Assembly (NCBI RefSeq): GCF_014639235.1
Contig: NZ_BMFU01000006.1
Location: forward strand, 62,001 to 126,000
Reading direction: 5' to 3'
Length of the DNA stretch: 64,000 nucleotides
Source of the DNA: Paenibacillus silvae
Lineage (GTDB): Bacteria; Bacillota; Bacilli; Paenibacillales; Paenibacillaceae
The position numbers and the translations under genes were made by a program. Shown here piece after piece: positions 1 to 8,951 of this stretch. The notes below the pieces were generated by a model. It had not been told where the DNA came from. It saw only the letters and a list, made by a program, of their open reading frames with translations, and ran no database searches. Positions within the stretch are counted from its first letter, which is position 1. Each line of letters starts with the position of its first letter.

Positions 1-818
1 ATCAGGGAAACCATCTGATAGCTGACCTTCAACAGGTCCAGCATGACGTAGGAATACAGCGGAACAATTAATGTCTGAATCAACAGCCACAGCGCCAGAA
101 AAACAGTCGCCTTCAAGAAGGCCCGATCCTGAAACGGCTTGATGAACATACGGGAAAATGACTTTTCTGTCGAGCGCTCAAACGGCATATCGGGGTAAAA
201 GAAATAGATTACCGTATTGGCAATGGCACATATCCATACGGGAATGAACAGGATCAGAAAACCCGTTTCCCCCGGATAACGGTCCAGCAGAATGCCACCG
301 CCAAACAAGCATACGCTTCCAAGTGCATTCAGAATCGTATTTCGTATCCCGAAATAACGTCCTCTTACCTTGGCAGGCACGATATCCCCGATGAGGGAGG
401 TCCAGATCATACCGCCGATGGTATTACATATAAAAGCTACAGTATATAAGCCAATATAAACACTGACCCACCATTCCTTGGGGAACATGAACGGAATCAA
501 TCCCGTTGCACTCCACAAGATACGGTGAGCCCCGACGAACAGCAGAAGCATGCGCTTCCGGCTGCGAATACGCTGCATCCAGTATGCAGCACCGATCTGA
601 GCGATGTTAACAAAGGTCGTAATGGCGAGCACAAAGCCGATATGCCTTGATCCCGCCCCAAGATACAGCAAAAACCCGGTTAGAAATGGGCCGCCAAGCA
701 GCGTTTGCAAAATAATTGCCGGCACGCCCTCCCATGTTGCAATCGATAAATTCGTGCGTTGTGTCGAACCCTTGCGCCGTGGCTTGCTCATGAACGAAGA
801 GGGGTTCATCTTGACCAT
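1..818 (-). CDS. MFS transporter, N-terminal part (cut by window start)
   Basis: Reading the minus strand from ATG at 818 gives an open frame to the window edge (about 272 residues), so the 3' half lies outside. After a short basic N-terminus come repeated hydrophobic helices, with an MFS-type cytoplasmic loop GDIVPAKVRGRYFGIRN (the consensus D-x-x-P-x-x-x-R-G loop between helices 2 and 3). This marks a major facilitator permease; the substrate cannot be told. An AAGGAG sequence lies 18 nt upstream of the ATG at 818, too far to be ideal, and the in-frame ATG at 809 is an alternative start. It stands alone on the minus strand, 98 bp downstream of the histidine kinase gene. Confidence 0.8.
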   Translation of the reverse strand, partial: MVKMNPSSFMSKPRRKGSTQRTNLSIATWEGVPAIILQTLLGGPFLTGFLLYLGAGSRHIGFVLAITTFVNIAQIGAAYWMQRIRSRKRMLLLFVGAHRILWSATGLIPFMFPKEWWVSVYIGLYTVAFICNTIGGMIWTSLIGDIVPAKVRGRYFGIRNTILNALGSVCLFGGGILLDRYPGETGFLILFIPVWICAIANTVIYFFYPDMPFERSTEKSFSRMFIKPFQDRAFLKATVFLALWLLIQTLIVPLYSYVMLDLLKVSYQMVSL

Positions 819-915
819 CTTCTGTATGGGGATACACTCCTTAGACCGGGTTATGCTTTGCCGGCCGATGCTAGTTGTCACCCCAAATTCTACTCACGGC
901 ACGAAGGTTGTCAAC

Positions 916-2325
916 TCATTTTTTCACGGTCAACGGAAGCTGAAGATGGAAGATGCTTCCTTTACCTGCTGCACTCTCAAGTTCAATAGAACCGCCGAGC
1001 AATCTGGCCAAATCCCTGCTGATGGAAAGACCGAGCCCGGTGCCCCCGAATTTCCGGCTTATGGAGCCATCCGCCTGTTGAAATGCCTCAAATATGGAAT
1101 GATGCTTGTCCTCCGGAATGCCAATGCCGGTGTCCTGTACAGAGAAAACGAGCCAGTCGCTAACATCATTCGCTTGCTTCGTCTGCGTGGTGCTTACCGT
1201 AAGGGTAACCTTTCCGCGAGGAGTAAACTTGATCGCATTGGACATCAGATTGCGTAAAATCTGCTGCACCCGCTGCGGATCAGACCAGAGTGTATCCGGC
1301 AGCCCGGCTTTCTTATCCAGAACGAGCTCGATCCCCTTTTTGTCAGCAACCAGCTGAAAATGATTCATCGCATCCTCAACTAGCTGGCTAAGGCTGATAT
1401 CCTCCAGTACAATATCCAGCCGGCCTGCCTCGACTTTGGACAAATCGAGAATATCATTAATCAGCCTGAGCAGCTCCTGCCCGGATTGATCAATCATGTC
1501 TGCAAAACGGATAATCTCCTCCTGCTCCATCGTATCGGCATTTTCACTAATCATCTGGGCAAAGTTGATTACACTGTTCAGCGGTGTCCGCAATTCATGG
1601 GACATATTCGCCAGGAACTCGGACTTGTACTGGGAAGCAATCATGAGCTGCTTTGCCCGGTCCTCCAGTACAATCTGCGCCTTCTGAAGCTCCTCCTTCT
1701 GCAAGGACAAAAGCCGATTCGTACTCTGAATCAGCAGAATCCGATTCTGCTCGTTCTGAAAATCCCGCAAAATAAACGCAAATATCAGGCTGAGCACGAT
1801 GCCGATCGGAAGTGTATACGGCATAATATGGGAAAAGAAATACGCGGGCGGAATGACGCCCAGAAAAGCAATATTCACACTATTTACAACGTTGACGATA
1901 ACGGTAACCACAATGCCTTTGACAATCAGTCTATAGCTGCTTCGTCTCATCCAGATGTTCAAGCCCGCGCACAGCACTCCAAGAATGGTCATATTATAAA
2001 CCGCGGCAATCGTTGCATCCGTAATGCCGAAGGTTAACCTGGATAAACCTATGCCCACACCTACAATAATGACACTGTAGGGTTGTCTGTACGTCAATAC
2101 GGCGACGATTAAAGGTACATAACGTAGATCAAACACAACTTCATCTGTAAGCTGAAATCCAAATACGGTACTGATCCAGCCGGCAAAAATAAGCGCGAAC
2201 ACGGAACTGATCTGTTTCACTCGGGACGAGGCACGTATTACGATATATTTGTAGAATACACTTGCCAGATAAGCAATCGTAATAAGCATGCCCATATTGA
2301 GTACGAACATCTTCGAAAATTGCAT
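916..2325 (-). CDS. LytS-type membrane sensor histidine kinase
   Basis: Protein of 469 residues. Residues 1-190 hold five to six hydrophobic helices resembling the 5TMR-LYT sensor of LytS-like kinases. A coiled-coil linker (about 195-230) leads to a HisKA domain with the H-box NMSHELRTPLN (phospho-His about 244) and a HATPase domain with N-box NLMSNAIKF, G1 DTGIGIP and G2 GGTGLGLS. There is no receiver domain and no response regulator next to it, so its partner must be encoded elsewhere. AGGAGT lies 6 nt upstream of the ATG. The stimulus is unknown; 5TMR-LYT proteins usually respond to cell-envelope or metabolite signals. Confidence 0.92.
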   Translation of the reverse strand: MQFSKMFVLNMGMLITIAYLASVFYKYIVIRASSRVKQISSVFALIFAGWISTVFGFQLTDEVVFDLRYVPLIVAVLTYRQPYSVIIVGVGIGLSRLTFGITDATIAAVYNMTILGVLCAGLNIWMRRSSYRLIVKGIVVTVIVNVVNSVNIAFLGVIPPAYFFSHIMPYTLPIGIVLSLIFAFILRDFQNEQNRILLIQSTNRLLSLQKEELQKAQIVLEDRAKQLMIASQYKSEFLANMSHELRTPLNSVINFAQMISENADTMEQEEIIRFADMIDQSGQELLRLINDILDLSKVEAGRLDIVLEDISLSQLVEDAMNHFQLVADKKGIELVLDKKAGLPDTLWSDPQRVQQILRNLMSNAIKFTPRGKVTLTVSTTQTKQANDVSDWLVFSVQDTGIGIPEDKHHSIFEAFQQADGSISRKFGGTGLGLSISRDLARLLGGSIELESAAGKGSIFHLQLPLTVKK

Positions 2326-2572
2326 TGATTCACTCCTGTTGTCCGACGTTTAAACCCAAGTGCTTGCTTTTTTGTATTTTGTATTTGGTTATATCATATC
2401 ATGCTAAAATCACCACGGCATGAAATCTCCATTAAAAAGAAACAAAAAAAGGCACAAATTCAACATTTAAAATGTGTGCAGGACGTAGTAAAATATATTG
2501 TTGTTTAATTTTTATCTTTTACCGCTGTACTCATGTTTGTTTCTAAAGCATGATGAAAGGAGAAGTTTGGCT

Positions 2573-3226
2573 ATGCACGTGTTAAAAAGCAAATCCTATT
2601 GGTTATCATTAAGTCTGATGTTATCACTGGCTGTCATGGGCATGTTTTATGATATTCTGAACAGTCCGGATCGTGGATATGTTGTCCTGAACTCTCCGAT
2701 TGATCAGATGCTTCCATTTATACCTGCGATGTCGATCCCTTATTTGGGATGGTATCCGTTTGTATTCGGTGTGCTTGCTTATCTCTGTGCGAAGGATCGA
2801 CTGATGTATTATCGTGTCCTGTTGTCCATGAACATCTGTGTCTGGATCTGTTACCTGATCTATTTCAACTTCCAGACTATGGTTCCTCGTCCTGAACTGA
2901 CCGCTGCTGGTCCAGGCTCGGCCATGATTAGCTGGCTCTACAGTCAGGATCGTCCATTCAATTGTTTTCCCAGCATTCATGCCCTGCACTCTTATCTCGT
3001 TATGCGTGCTGTCCTGTCCGTCTCCAATATTCGCAGATACATCAAGGTTCTGGTCTCTGCCGGGGCAGCCCTGATTATTATATCAACACTGCTTATCAAA
3101 CAGCATGTCATTTACGATGCACTCGGCGCAATTGTTCTGGGTGAATGCATCTTCACCATCATTACGGGACTCGCCCTTCATCGTCGGCGCAGAAAAGAAT
3201 CCAAATGGACGGAGGGGATCAGCTAA
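2573..3226 (+). CDS. PAP2-family membrane phosphatase
   Basis: Integral membrane protein of 217 residues with about six hydrophobic segments. The three PAP2 motifs are visible: VPRP (motif 1), FPSIHALHSY with the proton-donor His (motif 2), and KQHVIYDALGAI with the nucleophilic His and its partner Asp (motif 3). PAP2 enzymes remove phosphate from lipid phosphates or undecaprenyl pyrophosphate at the membrane surface; this one resembles the variant seen in inositol-phosphoceramide synthase-like proteins. The ATG at 2573 is preferred to an upstream in-frame ATG at 2498 because AAAGGAG lies 10 nt before it. The 3' end overlaps the convergent HD-GYP gene by 8 bp. Confidence 0.85.
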   Translation: MHVLKSKSYWLSLSLMLSLAVMGMFYDILNSPDRGYVVLNSPIDQMLPFIPAMSIPYLGWYPFVFGVLAYLCAKDRLMYYRVLLSMNICVWICYLIYFNFQTMVPRPELTAAGPGSAMISWLYSQDRPFNCFPSIHALHSYLVMRAVLSVSNIRRYIKVLVSAGAALIIISTLLIKQHVIYDALGAIVLGECIFTIITGLALHRRRRKESKWTEGIS

Positions 3227-4742
3227 TCCCCTCTTTCGACTTGGTTTCCAGATGTTTCTGTCTTCTCCACTCGTCAATAAACAATCCTGCAAAATAGGGG
3301 TCCCACTGGGTCCCTTTTCCTTCTTCCAGAATCATCAACGCTTTCTCATCACTCATGCCATTCCGGTATGGACGATCTGACGTCATCGCATCGAAAGCAT
3401 CAGCCACCGCAATAATTCGTCCGAATAGCGGTATATCCTCGCCTACCATACCATCCGGATATCCTTTACCATCATATCTTTCGTGGTGGGATCGTACGCC
3501 TGGTAAAAAGTCAGCCATGGCATCTACAGGCTCAATCTGAAGCAAAATACTTTCACCTAACACAGGGTGTTTGCGAATAATAGCAAATTCCTCATCGCTG
3601 AGCTTGCCGTCTTTTAACAATACCTCGTCTGGTATACCAATTTTGCCGATGTCGTGAAGCAGTGCAGACTTGTATAACAAATCGGCCTGTTCCTCGTTCA
3701 TTCCGCTTAGTCTTCCGATCAGAATGGAATACTCCGCCACACGCATGGAGTGCCCTGCTGTATATTTATCCCGGGCATCGAGGGCAGCAGCCAGCAGCGA
3801 GAAATAACTTTGCAGCAGCTGTCGATTGCGCTCCTGTCTCATCTCCAGTCGGTTAATCATCATGTTGAAGCCGGAGATCAAGGCCGAAAACTCATCTGCA
3901 TACAGATCCGGTGTTCTTCTGCCAAATTCCCCCCCCTGTATGCGAATCATCTCCTGGGTCAGCTCCGTCACCGGATCACGGACATCCCGAATTAACAGCC
4001 AGCTGCCCACTAGAGCAAATCCCGCTCCCAGAATAACGATAAGCACACCCCAAAAGGTATATTCCTTGGCAAACTGCTGATCTATGTATTGAAGCCTTAT
4101 ATACGTAGCCAGAAAAAATAAACATAGCGGAAATAAACCGATAAGTGCCGTACTGATCTGAAATTTTCGTCTCATCGAAACAAGTACTCGTCCACCTAAT
4201 GAAGGTTCAACGCCGTACAATATCTTGCCCCTGCGACGCACCTCAAGTAACAGAGGTCTCACTGCCCTTACTGCAAGATAATACTCAATTAGTGCATGCA
4301 TAATGCCGATCAGGAATGCACACGCAGCTGCAACCCCAACAAAGCCATACGGAATTTCTAACCAGCCTGTGCTGATCATCCAAAGTGTAAAACCGGCTGC
4401 AGGCAGGGAAAAGCCTAACATATGCGGTCCGATAATACGATATATGGTCTGTCCCGGAAAGCGGTGAATTCTCTCGTACATTTGCTCTAATTCAGCCTTC
4501 TCATGGTGCTCTGCGGCAAAAAAATGCCTGATCGGGCCCAGCTGAAACCACAGCGTAATCAGCTCTGCAACCAGCATGAACAGAATGGAGATGAGTACGA
4601 TGACAACTAGTCGAACATATTGGATATGGGGTACTTGCAAGGTTGAAACCATGATTACTGTGCCCACAACAAAGATGGCTGTTAATGAACCAATCAGATA
4701 GTTGCGCAGCAGACGGAAGATAAATGCACGGTATACTTCCAA
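3219..4742 (-). CDS. Membrane HD-GYP protein, probable c-di-GMP phosphodiesterase
   Basis: Protein of 507 residues. The N-terminal half carries several membrane helices, followed near residues 235-305 by a HAMP linker (RDVRDPVTELTQEMIRIQGG). The C-terminal HD-GYP domain has HSMRVAEYS, the metal-binding HDIGKIGIPD and the signature HHERYDGKGYPDG, all intact, so phosphodiesterase activity on cyclic di-GMP is likely. Translation probably begins at TTG 4742 because GAGGG sits 6 nt upstream. No GGDEF partner is adjacent. It faces the PAP2 gene tail to tail with an 8-bp overlap. Confidence 0.9.
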   Translation of the reverse strand: MEVYRAFIFRLLRNYLIGSLTAIFVVGTVIMVSTLQVPHIQYVRLVVIVLISILFMLVAELITLWFQLGPIRHFFAAEHHEKAELEQMYERIHRFPGQTIYRIIGPHMLGFSLPAAGFTLWMISTGWLEIPYGFVGVAAACAFLIGIMHALIEYYLAVRAVRPLLLEVRRRGKILYGVEPSLGGRVLVSMRRKFQISTALIGLFPLCLFFLATYIRLQYIDQQFAKEYTFWGVLIVILGAGFALVGSWLLIRDVRDPVTELTQEMIRIQGGEFGRRTPDLYADEFSALISGFNMMINRLEMRQERNRQLLQSYFSLLAAALDARDKYTAGHSMRVAEYSILIGRLSGMNEEQADLLYKSALLHDIGKIGIPDEVLLKDGKLSDEEFAIIRKHPVLGESILLQIEPVDAMADFLPGVRSHHERYDGKGYPDGMVGEDIPLFGRIIAVADAFDAMTSDRPYRNGMSDEKALMILEEGKGTQWDPYFAGLFIDEWRRQKHLETKSKEGIS

Positions 4743-4965
4743 TCTAATCCCTCGCTCTCTATGTCTAACCAGTTCTGCCCTGATAAAAAAGGGAGATTAT
4801 AGGATGCTCACTCCATTTATTTATCGGTTGCTCAGGTCAAAAAAATTAATAAAGTCATGTGATTCATACTGCATCTTCAACCACGGCTTGTCTCCGACGA
4901 TATGATCGTCATCTCCCTCGATGTTATGTGTAATTTTCTGATGGCTTCGGGGCTGACACCATAGA

Positions 4966-4993
4966 AAAAGGCCGTCCATGAATGGACAGCCTT
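4966..4993 (-). terminator. Rho-independent terminator of the sigma/anti-sigma operon
   Basis: Hairpin with 12-nt arms (AAGGCCGTCCAT / ATGGACAGCCTT, one mismatch) followed on the minus strand by a T run. It lies about 75 bp downstream of the anti-sigma gene. The rest of 4743-5066 shows no gene or other recognisable site. Confidence 0.75.
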
Positions 4994-5066
4994 CTCGTCT
5001 AATTCGCAATACACGATATCATTTACATTTTTCACCTATAAAACCAGGTCATCTCCTGCGGAGAAT

Positions 5067-6059
5067 TCACGTCGTTTTAATTTTAGCGGCCAGAATCATC
5101 GTGCCACGCGGTTGCTCTCCCATCGCATCCGGTTCAAGCGTAATCGCTACCGTATCATAGTCGTTCGCGGAATCCAAGGTGTAATAGACTGCCCCCGTTC
5201 CATCATGACTGAGGAAGGTCCCCGCATTTTTAGGGGTATCGCCTTTGATCAGCCATACTTGAAATGCCTGATTGCCTTCCAGCGCGGGCAGATTCTCTGC
5301 CTGCACGACCAGGTGGGTGCCTTTGCTGTCGATCACGATGGTTGCCAGACCCTGTGCAACGATATTTTTCGTTGCAGGGCTCAGTTTGACAGCCTCGCCC
5401 ATTTTCATGCCTTGCGCTGGAGCCAGTGCTGAAGCAAGCTGCTCTTGCAGCTGTGCATTTTGCTCCTGCGCCTGGGCAAGCTGCTCCTGTGCGGCCGACG
5501 AGCCTGCAGCCTGCTGCGTCAGCGAGTCAATGCGGCTCTGCAGCTGCGCCGCGTACACGCCGAGCACCAGCGCCGCTGCCGCGAGGCCCGCACTGGCTGC
5601 GCGCCAGGCGCGGCCGCCGCGCGCACGCGCGCGCGCTTGTGGCTGCCCAGGCACAGCTGGGGCAGCCTCTTCGGCCCGGGCCGCTGGCACCGCCTTCGGC
5701 GGCAGGCCAGGCCCGGGCTGCGCCGCATGCTTCTGCTGCGGCGCAAGGTCTTCCCGAAGCACCGCGGATGCGGGTGCTTCGGGCTGCTGCGCAGGAGCGG
5801 CTGCCGGCTTCGCGCCGGTGCTCTCCTGTGCCTGACCGAGCACGTTGCCCAGCACACGTGCTCGCATGCCTTGCGGCGGTGCCACAGGGTCCGCCGCAAG
5901 TGGCAGGAAGCCCGTTACTTCCTGCAGTTCCTTTACCTCCTGGCGACACACTTCACAATTGGACATATGCGCTTCAAATGCCGCCACTTCCTCTGCGTCC
6001 AGTCCGCCCAGCACATACATCGGTGCCAGATCAGACCACTCCTCATGTCGTTCTATCAT
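5067..6059 (-). CDS. RskA-type anti-sigma factor with zinc-finger domain
   Basis: Protein of 330 residues. The N-terminus holds an anti-sigma zinc-finger signature, H31-x3-C35-x2-C38. Then comes a long Ala/Pro/Gln-rich linker (about 75-150), one membrane helix (about 155-172), a Gln-rich coiled coil (about 172-212), and a C-terminal extracytoplasmic RskA domain (about 215-330) with the typical NQAFQVWLIKGDTPKNAG and MILAAK segments. It should hold the sigma factor encoded just upstream at the membrane until a signal releases it. Its ATG overlaps the sigma stop codon, indicating translational coupling. The linker DNA (5500-5850) is much more GC-rich than its neighbours. Confidence 0.9.
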   Translation of the reverse strand: MIERHEEWSDLAPMYVLGGLDAEEVAAFEAHMSNCEVCRQEVKELQEVTGFLPLAADPVAPPQGMRARVLGNVLGQAQESTGAKPAAAPAQQPEAPASAVLREDLAPQQKHAAQPGPGLPPKAVPAARAEEAAPAVPGQPQARARARGGRAWRAASAGLAAAALVLGVYAAQLQSRIDSLTQQAAGSSAAQEQLAQAQEQNAQLQEQLASALAPAQGMKMGEAVKLSPATKNIVAQGLATIVIDSKGTHLVVQAENLPALEGNQAFQVWLIKGDTPKNAGTFLSHDGTGAVYYTLDSANDYDTVAITLEPDAMGEQPRGTMILAAKIKTT

Positions 6060-6652
6060 GGATGTATGCCCTCCCTTCCCGCGTCCGGATGCAATTCGGC
6101 ATCAGCAAGCAGCTTTTGAAGCTGCCGCATGGCAAGCCTGACACGGCTTTTGACCGTACCCAGCGGAATCCCGAATCGGCTGGATACCTCCTGCTGCGTT
6201 AAACCAGCAAAATATATCGATTCAATCACTTGCTTCTGGTCCCCGTTCAGTTGAGAGAGCGCCTCTTTGATGCGCGTGCCCTCCCATTTCCGTTGAACCT
6301 CTTCTTCAGTATTTGTATGCTCATCGGCAAAAGCCGCCAGTGTCTCGTTTTCAACCGAAGTGGCTGCTGCCCCTTTCGATCTTCGCCTCAGCATGTCCAC
6401 CGCGATGTTGCGTGTGATCGCAAACATCCATGTGGTCAGCTTCCCCTGTGAGGCATCAAAACGCTCCGCATGATTCCAGATCCGCAGGAAAAGCTCCTGC
6501 ACAGTCTCCTCTGCCGTCATAGGATCACCAACAATGCGATAGGCAAAAGAATACACGGCCCGTTCATATCGGTCATATAACAGCTCCAGCGCAGAAGCGT
6601 CACGTTCTGCAATCCGCTGCATTAACCTACTGTCCTCCATAGATTGAGTCAT
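6056..6652 (-). CDS. ECF (SigK/RpoE-like) RNA polymerase sigma factor
   Basis: Protein of 198 residues. Region 2 is seen in LYDRYERAVYSFAYRIVGD, AEETVQELFLRIW and TTWMFAITRNIAVDMLRRR; region 4 in LNGDQKQVIESIYFAGLTQ with the helix-turn-helix SSRFGIPLGTVKSRVRLAM. The start at 6652 (MTQSMEDS) is preferred because AAAGGGG lies 7 nt upstream; upstream in-frame starts would add about 26 unconserved residues. It is co-transcribed with the RskA anti-sigma factor and overlaps it by 4 bp. The regulon cannot be read from this window. Confidence 0.93.
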   Translation of the reverse strand: MTQSMEDSRLMQRIAERDASALELLYDRYERAVYSFAYRIVGDPMTAEETVQELFLRIWNHAERFDASQGKLTTWMFAITRNIAVDMLRRRSKGAAATSVENETLAAFADEHTNTEEEVQRKWEGTRIKEALSQLNGDQKQVIESIYFAGLTQQEVSSRFGIPLGTVKSRVRLAMRQLQKLLADAELHPDAGREGIHP

Positions 6653-7078
6653 CCGAGGGCCCCTTTCTGTATCTTCCCTCATATTATAACCTACGCAGAA
6701 ACGTTTGAAGAGGATTACCCCTGTGAACATTTTTTTTGAAAAAATGAAAATCTTTCTTCAGCTTTTCATTTCAAGCCTTCTCTATGTACATTGCACGAAA
6801 AAGAGACCTGCATCCGTTGTTTGCTCTATCCAATCCGCATATGGCTTCACGAATAAATAACCAACGGCGTCCTGTAAATAAAAAATATTGCTGAATGGTT
6901 CGGGGTAATCGCCGCCATACGGCTGTGAACCAAACAGGATATGATTCAACGTATCATTCTCATTGTGAATGCTTCCAATACAGCTTTCTTGGAAAAACCT
7001 TCAGGTCGTGAGACTAATGTAACATACTTTTTTAAAATACAACCTGACTCATGCTTTCTAAGGCCGCCTTCCTTTTTA
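6653..7078. other. Intergenic, no gene seen
   Basis: AT-rich spacer upstream of the sigma gene. No ORF with a ribosome binding site is visible on either strand. It presumably holds the sigma operon promoter, but no convincing -35/-10 pair was identified. Confidence 0.5.
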
Positions 7079-7107
7079 TTGCAATAAATTACAGACTGTG
7101 GTATGAT
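7079..7107 (+). promoter_or_regulatory. Sigma-A promoter of a probable ncRNA
   Basis: TTGCAA at 7079-7084 and TATGAT at 7102-7107 are separated by exactly 17 bp, close to the vegetative consensus. No coding region with an RBS follows; the transcript would end at the strong terminator at 7374-7404. Confidence 0.6.
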
Positions 7108-7113
7108 ATAAAA

Positions 7114-7404
7114 GTTGTATTAACAACCACATATGATTTTCCGTCTTCTATTTAACCCCGGAATATTTTCTTCATGCTGCGACCGCAGCGAATAAGCTCA
7201 ACTAACCTATGGAGATTGACGAACCTGAATCACAATAACCCGGTAGACAAAGGGTTTACAAGATGTTCCCATTCACACTGGCGCGGTCATCGGAGCCGCA
7301 AGGACAAAAGAGAGGTAGGGCTTTTGTTGTTTTGGATATCACTTATTCTTGAGAAGATTGAAAACATACATCAAGCACCCGGAATTGGGTTCCGGGTGCT
7401 TTTC
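7114..7404 (+). ncRNA. Probable structured non-coding RNA, identity unknown (6S-like?)
   Basis: A region of about 290 nt is bounded by a good promoter (7079-7107) and a strong intrinsic terminator (7374-7404). It has no convincing ORF: a 94-codon frame lacks an RBS and runs through the terminator. It contains short hairpins, for example GCTGCG/CGCAGC near 7172 and a GCGGTC..GGAGCCGC segment near 7285, and a G/A-rich 3' section ending in GGGCTTTTGTTG. Size and layout would suit 6S RNA or another housekeeping small RNA, but I could not match a family consensus by eye. Confidence 0.4.
7374..7404 (+). terminator. Strong intrinsic terminator
   Basis: Perfect 11-bp stem AGCACCCGGAA / TTCCGGGTGCT with a 5-nt loop, followed by TTTT. 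It ends the transcript that starts at the promoter near 7079-7107. Confidence 0.85.
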
Positions 7405-7548
7405 CATGTCCACATTCCTTTTTTCGTGACACCCGCCCTCCTTTACTTCATTAAGTAATGACACCGCCTCTTTCAAAAACTAGAGCAAAGCCATTACAAC
7501 GCCCATTCACACCATAGCAAATCACAACTCTCCAAGCTCCACAAAATG

Positions 7549-7742
7549 TAACGAATCCTACAAGCCCTATTTCACCTATTTTGATCCTGTACAAATTCTA
7601 ACGATTCCCAGAAGCCTTATTTCACGTCTCCGATCCAAAATCCCCCGTTTTTGAAGGGAAATCAGGCAAATAGCATTCCTACGAATCGTTAGGATTTTTA
7701 AAGTGTTAAAAAACAGCAAATAAGGCTTCTCACGATCGTTAA
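7549..7742. repeat. Dispersed intergenic repeat, locus 1
   Basis: Two copies in one orientation (TAACGAATCCTACAAGC at 7549 and TAACGATTCCCAGAAGCC near 7600) face two copies in reverse orientation (ACGAATCGTTAGG near 7680 and AAGGCTTCTCACGATCGTTA near 7722). The same core, TAACGATTCCCAGAA..CTTATTT, recurs at four other intergenic loci in this window. Confidence 0.75.
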
Positions 7743-7804
7743 ACATTTGTGGATTGGCGTGACGGGAGGTTTAGAGTACACTACGAGGTACGGGCACCTA
7801 TACG

Positions 7805-8053
7805 GGTTGTAAATTACAAGTTACTGTTTACGGGCTATGGACTACGAGGCCGCGGGTTACGAGGTATAGGATCAAGTTGCGGATTTGAGTTAGGAGCTAC
7901 GGGTTGCAGGGGTACTGGTACTTACTGGGGCACGACGTACGGAGTACAGGTTGTGAATTACAAGTTACTGCTCGGGCTATGGACCACGAGGTCACGGATT
8001 ACGAGATACGGGATACAAGTTGCGGATTCGTGTTAGGAGCTACGTCTGCAGGG
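7805..8053. repeat. Diverged direct duplication in low-complexity DNA
   Basis: Two copies of about 105 bp (7805-7911 and 7949-8053), offset by about 144 bp, share blocks such as AATTACAAGTTACTG, GTTAGGAGCTACG and ATACAAGTTGCGGATT. The surroundings (7750-8090) are built from short recurring words such as TACGGG and TACGAGGT. No supported gene is present. The following stretch 8100-8290 is also low complexity (repeats of GGTTACTTACTT and GGTTCTCT), and nothing is seen in 8290-8460. Confidence 0.65.
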
Positions 8054-8460
8054 TTACGGGTGGCTACGGGGTACCGGCTTGTTTGAGCGCAGGCTGTAGC
8101 GTTCCTAAGTCCTGAATTGTTGGATTGCTTCGTTGTTCGATTACTGGATTCACGATTGGTGGGTAATCTGCTTGTTTGTTCAACCATCTGGTTGGTTGGT
8201 TACTTACTTAATTGCTTACTTATTCACTTACTTGGCTACTTGGTTCTCTGGTTCTCTGGTTCTCTGAGAAATTATGTCTTAGTTGAGTAACGATAGCTAC
8301 GTTAACCGTCCAACTCTTCTGGCAGGTATATCGAGGATACGTTCAATTATTCCAGCCACCCTTACAGACAGCTTTCGTTGTATTGACTGCTGAACTACTT
8401 TATATTGCCTGTTTAACAAGCAACGAAGAAAGGATGAACGCAGGATAGGAGAACATATAG

Positions 8461-8497
8461 AAAAAAGATAACCCCGGCTTTACTGCCGGAATTATCC
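8461..8497 (-). terminator. Intrinsic terminator downstream of the YjcZ-like gene
   Basis: On the minus strand the hairpin GATAATTCCGGC / GCCGGGGTTATC (one small bulge) is followed by a TTTTTT run. It lies about 140 bp past the end of the 104-residue protein gene; a second perfect 8-bp hairpin (GCAGTCCA/TGGACTGC) sits between them near 8600. Confidence 0.65.
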
Positions 8498-8636
8498 TCT
8501 ATGTTGCTTCCACTTTTTCCACTCTATACAAACGATGCTGTGAAACACATAATCTCGCGATCCGGTGATCGCTGGGGCTTTCCGATCGGCCCGATGGTGC
8601 AGTCCACGTCTGGACTGCCGCCTCTCAACAGAGGAC

Positions 8637-8951
8637 TTAGATAAACATCGTTTTGGAAATAATGACGAGCAGAATGAACAACACCAGAATAGTTCCCATA
8701 GAGCTCCAGCTTCCTCCGCCGTATCCATAGGCAGGTGCACATCCATGGTTATATCCGTGCATCATTGGCGCCTGATTCGGCTGGTAGCCATAACCATATC
8801 CATAACCATACCCCATCGGCATTGTGCCGCATCCGTAACTGTACATCTCATGACCTGTGTATTGTTGATAACCATACATCTGCTCATGTCCTCCTTTGTG
8901 TCCGTATACATGCCCCTGTCCGTTCGGTGAGTTAGGTTTAACTTCGCTCAT
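8637..8951 (-). CDS. YjcZ-family-like small protein with Gly/Tyr/His-rich N-terminus
   Basis: Protein of 104 residues. The first 80 are low complexity, rich in Gly, Tyr, His and Met (a run of GYGYGYGYGYQP). The C-terminus is one hydrophobic helix, GTILVLFILLVIISKTMFI, the hallmark of the short YjcZ/YjcZ-like sporulation-associated proteins. AAGGAGG is located about 9 nt before the ATG. Two much shorter relatives with nearly the same helix follow upstream on the same strand (9646-9756 and 9800-9916), so this is a local paralogue group. The longer N-terminus is unusual for the family; its role is unknown. Confidence 0.8.
   Translation of the reverse strand: MSEVKPNSPNGQGHVYGHKGGHEQMYGYQQYTGHEMYSYGCGTMPMGYGYGYGYGYQPNQAPMMHGYNHGCAPAYGYGGGSWSSMGTILVLFILLVIISKTMFI

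Noticed and set aside
5426..6202. Long plus-strand frames (258, 224 and 187 codons) opposite the anti-sigma and sigma genes
   Set aside because: They are antisense to two genes with clear domains, lack an RBS and have Cys/Ala/Arg-rich composition caused by the GC-rich linker of the anti-sigma gene.
7174..7458. 94-codon frame in the ncRNA unit
   Set aside because: No RBS, no recognisable domain, and it runs through the strong terminator at 7374-7404.
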